Positions 46,788-60,634 are shown, numbered from the stretch's first letter. The stretch: DNA of 64,000 nucleotides from Metallyticus violacea (GCA_030762175.1 CM060834.1:31066501-31130500), one strand, 5' to 3'. The notes: a model not told the origin generated them from the letters alone. Numbers and translations: made by a program.

Positions 46788-47835
46788 CATAATTTCTTGT
46801 GCTTTGCAGTATTTATTGTCGTCCTCCCTTCCGGGTATCGCCTGTGAGAGGTGTGCAAGTTGATACATTTTCAGTTCCGCCCACACCAAAATGGAACACG
46901 CGACGAAATTCTGCTTTCGTCTCAACCAGTCTTTGGTTGCGACCTGTATAGTACAGCTCGAAGATTATAAAATGTTTAAAAAGGAGAGGCAATACATTTC
47001 AAAGGAAGGTGAACTCGGCACTCCAGTTCGTGTTCCAACGGAAGAAGACATTAACACTGATGCTGTCATTGTAAGAGAGGATTGTCAGATATTAAGAACA
47101 CTTCCAAAAATTCTGAAAATTTCATTGGGTGCCACCCACACGTTGGTAACTAAAACGTTGCACATGAGACGTGTTTGTGCACGGTGGGTTCCGAGATTAC
47201 TGATTCCCGAACAAAAGAACGTTCGCGTGCAGATTTGCATGCATTTGAAGATGATGTTACAAGAAAAGATGGGGTTTCTTTCACAGGTAATCGCTGCGAA
47301 TCGACTTATATCATTTCGGTGCTGAGAACAAACAGAAAAGCTCTATATGGTCACCCCCATAAAAAAAGCAAATATTAGTTGCTTCCTCTGAGAACGTTAT
47401 GGTCATCTTATATTTAAATATTAAAGGAATTATTTACTAGCATGTTGTACCCGCACTCACAACAAGCTGGATGCTGTACCACGATAATACATGGTCACAC
47501 ATTGCAAATATTGTTGCTGAATATCTCATAAACATCAATGTGAAGCGTGGCACTCATCCGCCCTATAGTCCAGATTTAGCCCTGTGTATGTTTGTCTTTC
47601 TCCTTTTAGTCAACGTCAGAAGCAGTGATGAAGGCTGCGCAGGCGATTCTGCAGCAATTGTGAAAATAGCTTGCAGAATATCTTTGAAGATCGACAGGTG
47701 TATAGCATTATACGGGATTATTTTGAGAAAGATCATCAACATTAGGAGGATGAGTAAACATATGTTGTAAAATAAATTATATTTGTTCTTTATTAAACAT
47801 TCCAAGCATAAGCTGAATACAATAACCAAAGTTAT
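46788..47835 (+). pseudogene. mariner transposase relic, same subfamily as at 23.8 kb
   Basis: A 144-codon frame (46891-47325) starts 'MEHATKFCFRLNQS' and includes 'REDCQILRTLPKIL'. It continues 'LHMRRVCARWVPRLLIPEQK' and 'NVRVQICMHL', which is the mariner helix-turn-helix and the following LxMRxVCARWVPxLLTxEQK segment. It ends 'FLSQVIAANRLISF', where the family has TGDETWISF, so the first catalytic Asp is lost. A second frame from 47471 reads 'YHDNTWSHIAN' and 'HPPYSPDLALCMFVFLL'. The second catalytic Asp is kept, but the third (CDF) is Met. The pieces are separated by a stop and a frameshift. The copy is non-functional but less eroded than its relative at 23.8 kb. Confidence 0.9.
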
Positions 47836-50206
47836 AAAGTGGAATAATGTTTAACTTAAGTATAGGGTTAAGGAAACTGTATTTAATAGCTCTGGAGAGA
47901 ATGGAGGAAAGATCTGGGAGATGCTCCGCTTAAGAAATTAGAGTTGTTGTACAACAATCGATATTCCACACACAAAACTCGAGCGAGCCAACTTTGCAAC
48001 TTCAGGCGTGCGCGTGGACAATAAAACGGATATCCTTAAGAGGCGGCAGTTAAGTTGTGCGGGTAGCGTATCTTTCCTCTGCAGGGGAATCTATTCTTTA
48101 CTAGTCGACAAGACCAGCACACTAACAGACAGGAGGATAACAGCTTCACAGCAACCCCTCGAAAATAATACGGTTTCCAACAAAAAAGTATATGTTTTAT
48201 GTTGGGCTATTGAATTACAGTTTCTCTATAGAGTTTTCTTTGGTTACGATATAGTAATTGTTTAAGCAAAAGTATACTCTTTGCATTGGGTGATTTTTCA
48301 CTATCGAAATTGACTCCTAGGGGTCTTCAGGAGAAACAAAAGCGACGAGCATGAATGACTTTTACTTAAAAAAATTAATTAATATGTTCAAGGAATACCT
48401 TTTAGCTTTTAAATACTCTACTTGCTTGATTTTTTAAGTTTGGCCAATGACATTCAACATGAAACATCGTTACATCCTTAAAAAAAGACATTTTATAAAT
48501 GTTTAGTAAGAATGCAAAACATAACTCTTATCAGTTCTTATTTTGAACATTTCATTAAATGGTAATAGATCTCTTTTGCAGTCGAGGCTAATCCGAAGCA
48601 GATTTGTCTAGTATTTGCAAAAAATTTTTGCGTGTGTGCCTCTATATCTGTTATATCCATTTCTTTCTGTATTATTTTATTTTCCGAATACTTATTATTT
48701 TATCTTTTTCATTTTGGCTACATACATAGTCTTGCTTTATATAGGCATTTCTTTTTTATCTGACAGGACTATATCCTGCCACAGATCTCGAGAGGTTCAT
48801 TTTGGCAACCTATATTCTTTAACAATTTTTGTTAATGTCCAGCCTTAACTTCCAAATAGCAATATAGGCACTACCATTACTTCAGTTGCATATATTTACG
48901 GGTCTTTCTTTAAGGGTTCTTGTAATTATGTCACACATGATTTGAAACATTTATTGTTTTACATATAGATCATAATTAAAATTATATTAATAAATTTAGG
49001 AGTAAGATAGGGCTGAAATTCGTCGCCTACAGTTTTCTTTTATATTTAGAAAGCTTTGGAAAATATAAAACTACAGATGATAAATTTTACATTCGAAACA
49101 TTTTAAGAATAGAAATTTATTTAAAAACATCTTATATTTACTCATGAAAAAGTGTTTTTATCTAGTGGATAAAATATTTGAAAAAAAGATTATTTGAATA
49201 AATTAACTAACTTAAAAACAGACATCCGAAGTAATAGTATTTGTTGGAAAAAGGAAAGATCAAATATTTTAGTATAAGATCATATCATTGAAAAGTAAAC
49301 AATTTAAAAATTTTTGGAATGTCAACCATGAAATTGCTATATTCAATAAAACTCCATAACAATTATAAAATATACACAGTTTAAAGCGAATTAAATTTGT
49401 ACCATGAAGGAAAAAATGGGAATCGTGGTTGGAATTACCAGATTGGACCACATTAGAAACAATTTAGAAGTAGTTTATTAAATGTACTTCATAAATATCG
49501 GTTTAACTATAACGTATAAAGCAAATAGTCTATTCAAAACTGTTACTAAACAAGCACCTATTGGTAAAAGAAACATCGGAACCACAAAACAAAGAACACA
49601 TCAAATGGAGGGCTTGAGAGCCTATAGGTTGAATAAGAAGAATTAAAATTAATTCTTATTTAATATTCTAAATAGCTGAAAGTATTATCCAGTTCTTTAA
49701 ATTTGCCAGTGTGTACTAGTTTACTTTTTACTGAATATTTCGCACAGAAAACTAACAGTTCTTCTAAAGAAACATCAAACACAAATTCTTAAATTTTATT
49801 TTTTAAGACGTAAAACTGCCTTGTATATATGATTTCCTACTAGAGACTAGGTCATCGTCACCAGCATATAAAAGAGTTTATGCCAAGTCATTATTTTACA
49901 ATTTCCATATTCTGATTGTATTGTCATTAAATAAATAAGGCAACACGAGAGAGCGAACATCCTTAACCAACTCATTGTTTTGTTGTAATAGTGATTTTTA
50001 ATTTTAATATTAGAGCGTTCACATAAGTTTTGATCGCTTCTAGTACTTAATTTTAGAACCTCTTCTTTGTCGAAAGATTTAATGTAATCCGGACACATGT
50101 GGCCATATTTTTATACGAACGGTTTAAATTATCTAGTATATAATTATGTATAACTCATTTCTGAAGCTATCCCGGGTATTTTAAGAACCTGTATTGAAGG
50201 GATGTG
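47836..50206. other. intergenic DNA, nothing recognised
   Basis: The 47880-48250 part is moderately GC-rich, with an 85-codon plus frame but no motif. The rest is AT-rich. Confidence 0.5.
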
Positions 50207-50909
50207 CAGTAAAACCTCTGCATTTGGTCATCCCCGAATGTTAGATACCTATTATACTGTACATCTTTTCTTGAAAACAAAGAATTTTCATGCATTATAT
50301 CCTCTATCTTTTACGTTAGACATCCCCGAATTCTGAAAGCTGGACCTCTTAAACCCATAACTAGGATAAATTCTCTTTCTGTTGTGTATTTCTGCTAACA
50401 TTTTTAAGTTTGATTGGCATTTGTCTCTTAAGTTTTAAATGGATCATTATCAAGTACGTAGTAGTGCAACATCAAAAGGATGGGGTTTTTCCTAACTGGC
50501 TTTCTACTACTTATTTGAGCTTGATTGAAATTTAGCTCTAGCTTTGCAATGGGTCAATTATGCACTGTGGTATGGAAAGGATTTTTTGAACATTTCAAAA
50601 TGCAAAATTGTTATGTATTCCGCAGAAAATATACAGTACACCACTATAAACTTAATGAAGGAAACAATCGCATGCTTAAAATAAGCAGAGTGATTCTCAG
50701 TTGCTGTTGAGATATGAAATGCAAAACTTACTCTTGTTCTATGTACAATTTCAATTTTAATTTTATTGAGCATTAATGTGTAATGCATATACCATTTTCT
50801 TTCAATTATGTACACACTATGAAAACCTACTTCCCTCTACCATGGTCACCTTGTTAAATTAGAGAATTTTTATTGAACCATACCTGTCCGGGTTAGAGGG
50901 GTTTCACTG
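50207..50909. mobile_element. pogo/Tigger-like non-autonomous element
   Basis: The left end 'cagtaaaacctctgcatttg' is inverted relative to the right end 'ggttagaggggtttcactg', which reads 'cagtgaaacccctctaacc' in complement. CAGTxAAACCTCT ends are typical of pogo/Tigger-type Tc1 relatives. The right flank is TA; the left flank is TG, so the expected TA duplication is either eroded or absent. The interior has a second partial copy of the end motif ('catccccgaa' at about 50230 and 50325) and only short frames, with no recognisable transposase. Confidence 0.6.
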
Positions 50910-50911
50910 TA

Positions 50912-52515
50912 TTTCAGTCAATAGCAGCTATGAGTCGCCTGGTTTGTTTTAGTTTGTTATTTTTGAGTATCACAGAGTGGTGAAGATTGGTTTAACGATG
51001 AATCTTTTTCTCTTTTATGTCACATGCTATTATAGCGGGTTCACTGGTTGCATGAACCCTGTCAAGAATACTTAACGTCTGGTAGGCTCTCAGTAAAGTG
51101 ATAGACAAGAGGGATCCTATCACGTGCTTCCATTATTGCACTGTCACCCTCATCTTCTCCATTCATCTTCATTAATCACAGAACTTGGGTAGAGCAGGCT
51201 GTTTAAAATGCGCGGTGGGAGCGCTGTCGGGGCAACTCAATTATCGGCCGTGAATCGGAAGACAGATAAAAGGAATTTCTCTCTCATCAGCTTGGGTCTG
51301 TGATTACACCAAATTCCGTGAAGGGCTCCACTTCTCAAGTCTGTCTTCAGGAAAACACCAGGGATGTGTAATCTCTTGCGTTTTAGTTGATGGCAAGCGT
51401 TTGCTACTACTGGATTAAGAGGTCGTCCCCTAACTTGGAAACCCGTATTGAGGATTTCATTAGACTTTGCCTTCCGCATTGGGAATAACAGAATCCGCTT
51501 CAGGATGCTGGCAAGTTAGAAGTAATCAAAGTTGAAAATAGCATCTCATGCTTGCAAACCCACATAATATTTCAGTGCAGTCTTCTTAGAAAAGCAATGG
51601 CGGCAACCCACAACCGAGAGAAAGAAGCAAAGAAGAGAGAAAAATATAAGTGGAGAAATGTCCATTACTTATACTTGTCTGAGATAAGGAAAACTTTTCA
51701 TTTCTCTCACAATTCTCTAATATGTCCAGGCTTTGCTCAATAAAAGATTTTGATAATGTTTTAGGAGTGTAACAAGTGAAACGTAAAATGTATTAATGGT
51801 TTAAGCCATTTTGCGAGATTTAATGTTTCTTTATATTGAGAAAATCTCTGAAAGTTATCCGATATTTATTGTTTGTAACGTAAATGAATACAAAGTGTTA
51901 TAGCTCTGTCAGCTACATATACCGCAAATTAACTTTTAAAGCTAGGAAATACACAGTTTAAAATAATAAGAGATATAAAAAGCTTTAGTAATAAACATCT
52001 AGAGTCAAATATTTTAAAAACGAATCTATTAAAATGTGACGATATTTTTCAGGCAACTTTCATAGACATATCCTCAAATTTCGACTTTACTAATATATGA
52101 GTAAATGAATATTTCTCATACACCAACATACAAAATATGTATAACAAAAGAAACACAAAAACAATTAAAATATAACAAATAGGATTAGTACCTTCATTAA
52201 TTCTATAAGCACTAACTCCAGTAAAAATTTAATAAACAAATATATAATTAGTAACATCTTTATGACATTATAAATATATTACATTATTTTAATTCTTAAT
52301 ACCTCAATCCTAACATCCTATTTATCTCAGGTCCCTAGCCCCCGGTTCATCGACAGCTACATACTGGAATATCAGAGGACCAGGTTATGATAAAAATAAA
52401 ATAAAAACCTACATTAATTTATTAACAAACCATTGTTTTATCAATAACCTCTAATACGTCTTGAATGTAGAGAAGGTAGAGTCCTTCGAAAACCAACTTG
52501 GCTAATCTCTTAAGA
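50912..52515. other. intergenic DNA, nothing recognised
   Basis: The minus-strand 80-codon frame at 51237-51479 lies in a less AT-rich block but has no recognisable motif. The remainder is AT-rich. Confidence 0.5.
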
Positions 52516-52672
52516 CCGCCACGGGTGGCCAAGATAGTTTGAACGTAGGCCTAGAACGTTTCCTTCCTTAAAAATAAATCCTTTCCCAATTTATCATTTC
52601 ATCTCATGTATCATCAGTGTCCACTGACTGTGGTGCCTCAGTAGTAAAACGGGCGTTAAACACTACTAAAAA
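52516..52672 (+). repeat. SINE family A with internal deletion
   Basis: The head 'ccgccacgggtggcc' is followed directly by 'gaacgtaggcctagaacgtt' and then the 3' half 'tttatcatttcatctcatgt' to 'cgggcgttaaacactacta'. Relative to the full-length copy, the B box and central linker (about 120 bp) are missing. The 3' half is well preserved, suggesting a relatively recent copy. Confidence 0.85.
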
Positions 52673-54884
52673 TCACTTAAGGATCAAATATCTTCGAGGT
52701 GTTCAGTATGCATGGGGAAAAAATTCGTGTTTCGAGTTCTGGCTCACTTCGTATTTTTTCTACCTGACTATGGTTCTAAAGTTTCCATGAATTTTACATT
52801 AATAGGCCTTAGTCCTGCATTTTTTCCATCCATTTGGAGAAACGCTGACGTTTGTAACTTAAATGTAAAATAGATTTGGCCATGTAAGGAACTAAATGCT
52901 TTAAAATTATGCTGTAATCATAACTGTAGTGAAATTTTGGCAGCTCCGAATTTGGCAATACTGACCTATATCTTCCATTCACATATTCGCTCTAGGTATT
53001 GGTAGAACTTCGTAAAATATTAAGTTAATCTTATGTCGTAACACAGTGCATTTTATCACTTTGTTTAGAATTGAATTAAATATATTTTACTATTAAAAAA
53101 CCAACTGTCCAAAATACGCTCCCTAACGCTTTCGCGATCTATTAGTGCTGCGCAAGCATTGAGCCAATTGGCAGTGACCCAAATTAGATATATGAATGAT
53201 GACCTATAGGGAAACCAGTATACTACCGGACATCCATTTGGTTCGGTAGTAATACCAACGTTGTGCCTGTTATCAGCGCCGGATTAATTAGTGCAAAAAC
53301 CGAGAGCATTGAATAATTTGATGATGTTTACCTCTGTGATGGGAAGAGGCAATTAACGCTAATAAATCCAGATGTGGTCCCGGTCAATCGCTTTTTTAAC
53401 GGATTCCCAATCATTGTTAAGTGCGCTGTACTAAAAATATCAGTGCCTCTTCAGTTCTACTGAACACTTGAGCTTACATATAACGGTACCCGTATGAAAT
53501 ACCACCCAAAGGTTATAGAATAATTTTTATTTTGTATTGTATGTTCAGGGGTTAAATATATGAATATAAAGGTTAAGGACATTCAGTATGGAAATGAAAA
53601 AAAAAATTGCAATTCACAAGGGGAAAAGAACAACATAATGCAGAAAGAAGGGGAGTAGTTTGCAGTTTTGTCCGGAAACTATTTGACTGTTTAATATCTA
53701 AAAATCCACAAGAAATATTACGTTACAATAAAATTAAGTAAACACTTTACGAATTACTGAAAATTGAATCAATTAGCTAATATTAGCTATGTAGACTTTA
53801 ATAATACTAATCCCTTCTAAAATATATGCCAACAATAATATTTCTGAAATATCCTTACTTAAATCGACTTAACATTCAGTAAAAGGAAGATATAATACTC
53901 TAATTAGGACGATAAAGTCACTGCTTTCTAGAACTTTCGATAGACTGAAGAACCAATGGCGAAAAAGTGTTAGTCGACGAGTCCTCCTGACGTGGCCTGG
54001 TAGAAAAGATGGGGGAATGGCGAGGGAAAAGGCACACGAAACTGACCAGGGTAATTTTTTGCAACTAATATCTTAAGTAGCATTTTATTAATGATTTTGT
54101 CTACAATAAAGACCGTTTATAGTTATGATATATAAAAATAATTATGAACATTTTAGATGAATTTAATTTCCGTATTGTAAACAGAAAGACAAATGAAGTG
54201 AAACGTATTATTTAAACAAAATTGTTTCCCCCGTAAAGCAATATATTTAAAGGTATAGCAGTTTCCTTTAAACCTATATATCAATGAATTTATAGAATCT
54301 GTAGAAACTTTTGGCATTTATTCGTGACCAAGGACAAAACTTGAACCCGTCATTACATACAGTCGAAGTGGGAATCAAAACAGTGGATGACTGTAAAAGT
54401 AAAAGTGGGCCAAAAGAGTCGAAGATCATTTGTCGGCCGGAGGATAGTTTTTGAGGTAAACGTTCTCAAGGAATAACATGATAGACTACTTAGAAAAGGG
54501 TAAAACAATAACATAAGACTAATACATAGAACTGACGAGGATTGAGAACAAAAATTCGCTTTTTCACCACAATACAATGCTTTCCGTTCCACACATCATC
54601 AGTGCCAACGGTAATGTGCACTAATCGAGTTTCAAATCCACATATTTTCTCGAATTTAGCTCCTAGTAATTTCTTCATGTAACCAAAATTAAACTTCTGG
54701 GTCGGTGGACAGAAATTTTTGACAAAGGACGATGTTTTCTACATCAGCCTAATGACAAAATTCGAGGCTCACTGGAGCAAGCTTATACCCACCTGGAAAG
54801 CAAATATTTTTTTAAAAAATGTGTAACTTGCTCTTTTATTTTACTGTTTAAATGATTCTCTTACAACTAGTTAAGAAAAAATCA
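52673..54884. other. intergenic DNA, nothing recognised
   Basis: Chance frames only. The minus-strand frames at 54353-54678 have no motif. Confidence 0.5.
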
Positions 54885-55180
54885 AGAGGCATTTTCTCTC
54901 TCAAGCCTTTTTGCCTCCTAAATCCAAAACGCGTGTTCAATCTCGACAAGATCGATGGATTTTTTCGAACGTAAAAATTATAAGTATGAAGTCCAAAATA
55001 CTTTCTTCAGAAGGCAGTAAAGTGTGGCTTTAATGTCGTAGATTTTCGGCAAGTACAAGAGCCTCAAGCCTGAAAGAAGAGGCTTCTGAGCAAAATTTGT
55101 CGGCCGTTTCACGCCCTGAATTAAATGGGACGCTGATGACTTGAGATGTTAAAGAGCGTCCGTAAATAAAACAAATCAAC
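54885..55180 (+). repeat. SINE family B, near full length, plus orientation
   Basis: The tRNA-like head is degenerate, with a B-box remnant 'gtgttcaatctc' near 54933. It is followed by 'atcgatggattttttcg', 'cctcaagcctgaaagaagag', 'ttgtcggccgtttcacgccc' and a 'taaataaaacaaatc' tail. This is the orientation opposite to the other four SINE-B copies. Confidence 0.8.
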
Positions 55181-56523
55181 AACCTAACCATTTTTAGGCG
55201 TAGCCCCAAGGAATAGCATTTGTGTTACTTAATTTTAAATTAAACATAATTATTTCAATTCCTGAAACAGTACAAAATAAAATAATAACAGTATAATTAT
55301 AATACCCCATGTGTAACATGTACGATTCTTGATAAACTCTGTCTTCGGTTCATCAATCTCCTATTGGAACCCCATAAGGCAGAGGTTTAGCCACCACTTC
55401 AAGTTCAGTGGTATATGTGAATTCTTGACGTGTTACAATGTACAATATTGTTGAATCCCTTTCTGCTTATTTAAACATATTTCAGCTTTGCAGCGTACTA
55501 ACTACACTTTCCCTACTCTAGCTGAAAAGCGTCTGTGCCTAATTGCACCTCACGGAGTGCAAATATAATGCAACTTTATTATTATGTTTGTGAAATATCT
55601 CTCCCATACTTTTCCGAACCTGTGTATTTTTATGTTAACTAAACTCACTAAGTAACATACATTTGATTTTCTAAACTTAATTCCATTTTATCATGGAATC
55701 ATTTCCTAATACAAATCTAACATAAAATTAGAATTTCATTAATTAATAAGCTTTTGCATGCAAAAACCAAAAAGTATATTAATCAACAATATACAGTTTG
55801 TAACGATGCATAATTAAAATATTATAACCTGATAAACTTGTTTTAAATTTAAGATTCGTAATTCAATATTAACAATCAATTGAAATTACACCACGAATAG
55901 TTGTGAATAATTGCCGAAACGGTTACTGTTTACAAATATTACCTGTACATTAGCTGAAATCAACACCTGTTTCTAACTATTTTGTTTTAGGTCTCTCCTC
56001 ATTTTATTTTCAATTTGATGTTTTCAAATATGTTTATCGTTTAAGTTATACCAGATATGCACAAGAAATTGGGCAGAAACCTTTTTAACAATATACTAGA
56101 AATTCAAGTATATGTCACTTGCACGTGCACGCTTAGTGATTCCCTGTTGGGTGCAAAGCCATTCATGGTTTGCTCTTGAGCTCTGACAACCAATTTCTTT
56201 TTCAATGGTGGAGAAGTTGGATGTCAGATCATGTGAATATGGGGACCGGAATTGCACTCCAGTGATTCTAAATCACGGTTCACTGGTTGCTACCTCTTAA
56301 CAAAACCACTGTAAAGTGTGGATGGAAAACTTTTCTCGTGCGGGTTTTAACACACATTATTAGACGCACACAACAGCAAATATGTTGCAATGTTTCTGCT
56401 GGATGGTTCTTGACCCCTTTAATATGCACTAATTTATTTTTGCTAAGTATCTGCGTTTTAGTATGTACTGCCACCCCCCTCCTACATACAGACTCAAGGC
56501 TGCACGTGAACTCGAAGTTGTTT
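55181..56523. other. intergenic DNA, nothing recognised
   Basis: Only AT-rich sequence and chance frames are present. Overlapping frames of 64 and 88 codons at 56280-56553 have no motif. Confidence 0.5.
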
Positions 56524-57318
56524 TACAATGATTGTTTCATTTATGTGACGTGATCTTAAAAAAGACTAATGAAACGAAACAAAATTTTGAATTTTGACCA
56601 ATCACAGCCGGAAATTGCAGTGAAATCAGCGAAAAAAATTTATCAAGTCCGTTTTACCATACGACATGCTTTGTCTTGTGGTCAGTGTAGCCAACTCTAC
56701 ACCTCTATTATACAATTTCTCAGAAAATAATTCGTGATCACTTTTCTGTCCTTTCAGTAATTGTCAATTTAACTAACTTAATGTTTATTAACTCAAGCAA
56801 TTGTTTTTACGTATTCAGCCAAACAGTCTGAAATCATTTTGTAAATTATGTAACAATATCTGTCTAAGCAACCATAAGCCTTAATAAACATGTTTATAAT
56901 GGTAAAATGTTTTCTCTGTTTTGTTTTTCTCAGTTGGTGTTAGTAAAGCGAACGGTAGCGACTGCAATATTCGCACATCGTCTATTTCATTCTCACGGTT
57001 TCTGAATATGTATTCATAAATAAATATAACACTTTATACACCTGTTAATAATCCGTGCGTGAATTTCAAATGTATAACTTTCATGCTTATTCTGTTCATG
57101 AAATAGTCCCAAAACAGTATTTGACTCTCTTCCATTCACATTACTGACAATGGAACATTCGTCTGTTGCTAGATGGCTTGAAAAGTTTAAGTATTCATTA
57201 TATAAATATACAATTATTACAATATTATGAGCCAATTTTACGGGAATTATATTTAAATGGTTATGTTATTCGTAAAACAGTCCTCATAAATATACTCGAG
57301 GGTCTGATCCTTCCAGAT
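56524..57318. repeat. unnamed interspersed repeat C, copy 2
   Basis: This aligns by eye with 2715-3432 in the same orientation, sharing 'ttgaattttgaccaatcaca', 'cagtaattgtcaatttaact'-like, 'tctgaaatcattttgtaaat' and 'gttagtaaagcgaacgg'-like segments. It carries an extra ~85 bp at about 56662-56748 that copy 1 lacks. No domain, A/B box or inverted terminus is visible. Confidence 0.75.
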
Positions 57319-57734
57319 AAATTTACTCACCATGAATTTATCGGCAATCTCAGACCCTATAGCACTTAGTATACAGTGTTAAGAGCGTGAGTTTAGCATG
57401 TCCTTTTCTATTGAATAAAAAGCATACATTATCGAAGCTTATTTTCACACAGGTATCAAAATAAATGTATATGTGTGGATCGAGCAGAAATTAAGACTAG
57501 AGCTACCGGACTCACGCTACTCTATAACACAACATTATTTGAATAATATTTTGCTCGTCGTTTCCAAGTATGAAGAACGAAGGGGGAATTTGGAATAGAG
57601 TAACAGACTGTGCTTTACGTTTTCCTGATTACGTCATTACGGAATATTTTCAATAGATGGCATTAAACTGGCAGATACACATCCGGAGTAACCGGATGTA
57701 AATATAGAGAAGTGTCAGGCGGTCAACAAAGGTG
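57319..57734. other. spacer, nothing recognised
   Basis: No feature was identified between repeat C and the transposase relic. Confidence 0.5.
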
Positions 57735-58365
57735 ATAGATAGTGCTGTTGAAGATGCTTGAGAAAGAATGTAGTGCAGTTGTAGTAAGTCAAGAAACTAC
57801 GTACGTAAGTACTCTCACAATTCCCAAGAAGAAATTAGGAATGTTCCAATACAAAGTAATCGTAGTCCACGAGCTTCAACAACACATAACAAATGGGACC
57901 TTTATACAGATGAAGTTTCATTTCATCTCTCTAGATATGTGAATAATCAATATTTCCTGATATGAAATGCGCATAAATTTGATAAATTTATGATTATGAT
58001 TATGATTTATGATTATTTGATAAATTTTCATCCACTGAAAATTGGAGCATGAGCTGCCCTGTTACGAAAAAGCACCATGGGACCAGTATTTTAATTCCAA
58101 ACTATCAGTGCTAAGATGCACAAAGAAGAAATTCAAAACGAATTCCAAATAGACGTCCCAGAACTATAGATATTTCCAACGAGATGGTGCCACTGCACAC
58201 ACTGCAGTACTACAATAGCAATCTTGGAAGAATTATATGACAAAACGCTAATAAGCACAATATTGTCCCTCCAACAATAGATGAACTGCATTCAACAAAC
58301 AAATTGAATTTCAAAGAAACTTGTTTCGATAACATGTATAAAGGAATTGAAGTCTGCGTTTAAAA
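57735..58365 (+). pseudogene. transposase central/C-terminal relic, DUF4817-type
   Basis: Near 57819-57890 the frame reads 'KKLGMFQYKVIVVHELQQH', the family's LxLxPYKxxVVHEL junction after the second helix-turn-helix. 'FHFISLDM' at about 57917-57940, continuing in another frame as 'NNQYFLIWNAH', corresponds to the FSDEAHFxLxGxVNxQNxRxW segment with the first catalytic acidic residues. The Asp-Glu pair itself is not preserved. 'YFQRDGATAHTAVLQ' near 58165-58210 is the second catalytic region (FQQDGATAHTA), with its Asp retained. The third acidic region is not recognisable. A GATTAT-type repeat interrupts the frame at 57976-58027. The copy is dead. Confidence 0.7.
57976..58027. repeat. short GATTAT/TTATGATTA microsatellite
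   Basis: Imperfect repeats of 'tatgattatgattatg' bounded by two 'tgataaattt' copies are read directly. Confidence 0.8.
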
Positions 58366-60600
58366 ATGAACAATAATTTTCAACAAAATACTTTTAAGTC
58401 TCTATTTACATGCAATTCCTATATTGAATGCTAATATTTGTAAATAGTACACATTGCATAATGGATACGCCAGTTTTTATGGTACAGCTCGTGATGTTTT
58501 TTTTTTAACTGTCATTTGATTAAATTAAAACTTAACAGAATGATTCAAATCGTAATATTTCTTTGTAACTTAAATGAATATACTACTTTACTTCCCTCTC
58601 TTATCTAGTAAACTTGTTTGTTTACATTTTGATTAGAAACATTAAGGAATAATGTAAAAAACAGTGCAAATAATGTGCCTGTAGTTGTAGTCTAGATCTG
58701 ACACCCTAAATTTGCGAAAAAGGCTAAAAAGGCTAATAATGTTTCGTAATCTGTTAACAATATATATATAAACACTTTTTATAATACTTAAATCTTTCTG
58801 CCATTTTCTAAACAGGATGGTAAATATATTAAGTATAATCGGAAAAGTAGGTATCCCTGACTGAATCCTATGTTCAGGGTAATTTTATTACATTTTCGCA
58901 ACAGCAATAATAAAGAAGATAATTTTATATTTAGCACAAACCTAAAGTCAGTGCATTAAGCAGATATATCCGGTGAAATCCACTAATTGCAATATTTTCA
59001 CGGCCCACTGTGTATTTGTACATTTAATGGAACAACAGATTAGGCTTTCAACCTGATTAAGTTAATTTTAACCTGTGGTTTGTTGACTGCCCCAGCGGCA
59101 AGCGGACCTATAATATGATTAACGCTAATCCCTATTCCAGTGCTTTCAGAGCGGTAACTTAATCCTTACCACATCTTGACTGAAGGAAATATTTGTCAGT
59201 TACGGGTAATGACAATTAGTATTTTGACCAGTACGTAAATACAATGACACGAAATCTGTTAATTTATTAACTATGTCGAACTTCTGCAATGCACAAATTT
59301 AACCTTTAAAAATATAATATGTATTGCACATATTACGTAAACTTAAGTATCTATATCATGACATTTCTGCACTCTTATTTCCAAGTTTTATTTCTTAGCC
59401 ATCATGAATACTGTGTCTTCTACTTTCTGCTGCACCTTGAATTAAATTCATATTAAAATTACATATTAAGTAAACAATCTTATAATATTTTCCAAAAATT
59501 CTCCTTTTGAATGTGGATTTGATCCTTTCAGATCTTCCCGCTTACATTTCGCTTATGTATTTGAGAGGAGAATCCGTACAAAAATTGATTTAGGTAATGT
59601 TCTAACATCTAACATCTAATATATTTCTTTTAGATGCCCAATCCACAATCCAAACGTTTTGTTATGCGTCTTTACCTTTTGTACACACTTTGTTTATTGT
59701 TAATTCTTTCAAATTATACGACCCTACATTATTTCATATGTTTATACTAGATGTTTTTAGAAAGTTAGAATATTTTCAATGCACACATATAATTTTGAAA
59801 AATAAAACAACAAAGTTCACCAGAGCTAAAATCTACAAAATAATGATGATATCCGCTTACATTTATGGTTGCGAAAAATAAATTCATACAAAGTTCTGTA
59901 ATCAACTTTCTAAGAATAATCAAATACTGCATTATATTATACAGCTAAAAAGAAATCCGAAGACAGTTAAATGGTAAAATATAAAATATATAAATAATTG
60001 GATGATATTAGACTTCAAAAGCAGGCATTGGAACACTGTTACGAACCTTGTTTTCTTTTCCTAAAATATATAATTCTATGATATCTATAGTAGGAGAACA
60101 AAGCTATCTACTCGCGCAGTTATGCTGGTGAGATGACATTTTCGTCAAATTACAGCCCTTGTGTTTCACTAGATTACATTTTGCAATGCATTACATTATT
60201 CTGGGTAATCAAAGGTAAGTGTTAATAATTCCTAATACCACGTCATTCAAGATGTGACACATGATAGGTCCTGCTTATTTGGCAGTCTATTGCCAATTAA
60301 CTTTTTCCTAGTGTTTACGCGATTTGCTAAATGAGTTGGGGAAATCCTAACCACCAGTCAGATTTAAAAAAACAACAAACAAACAAAACAAAAAACCTGC
60401 TTCTAAAGGTTTCTCATGAGATGATAATAGCGAACCCAAAAGTTCACACCTGTAACATTTCGGGCTATATATCATGTCCTTCACCGGGTAGCGATTGAGC
60501 TATTGTGTCTTTGCATGTCAGCGAATTCTCAAAGAATGAAGCTTTTGCGGTTATACCCATGAAGCGATGTTTTAAATATTTCATCAAAACTCTATCGTTC

Positions 60601-60602
<2 letters not shown>
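58366..60602. other. AT-rich intergenic DNA
   Basis: No gene, SINE or transposase could be read. The 63-codon frame at 59690-59881 has no motif. Confidence 0.5.

Positions 60603-60634
<32 letters not shown>
60603..60634. repeat. (TG)n microsatellite
   Basis: About 15 uninterrupted TG units are read directly. Confidence 0.95.
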
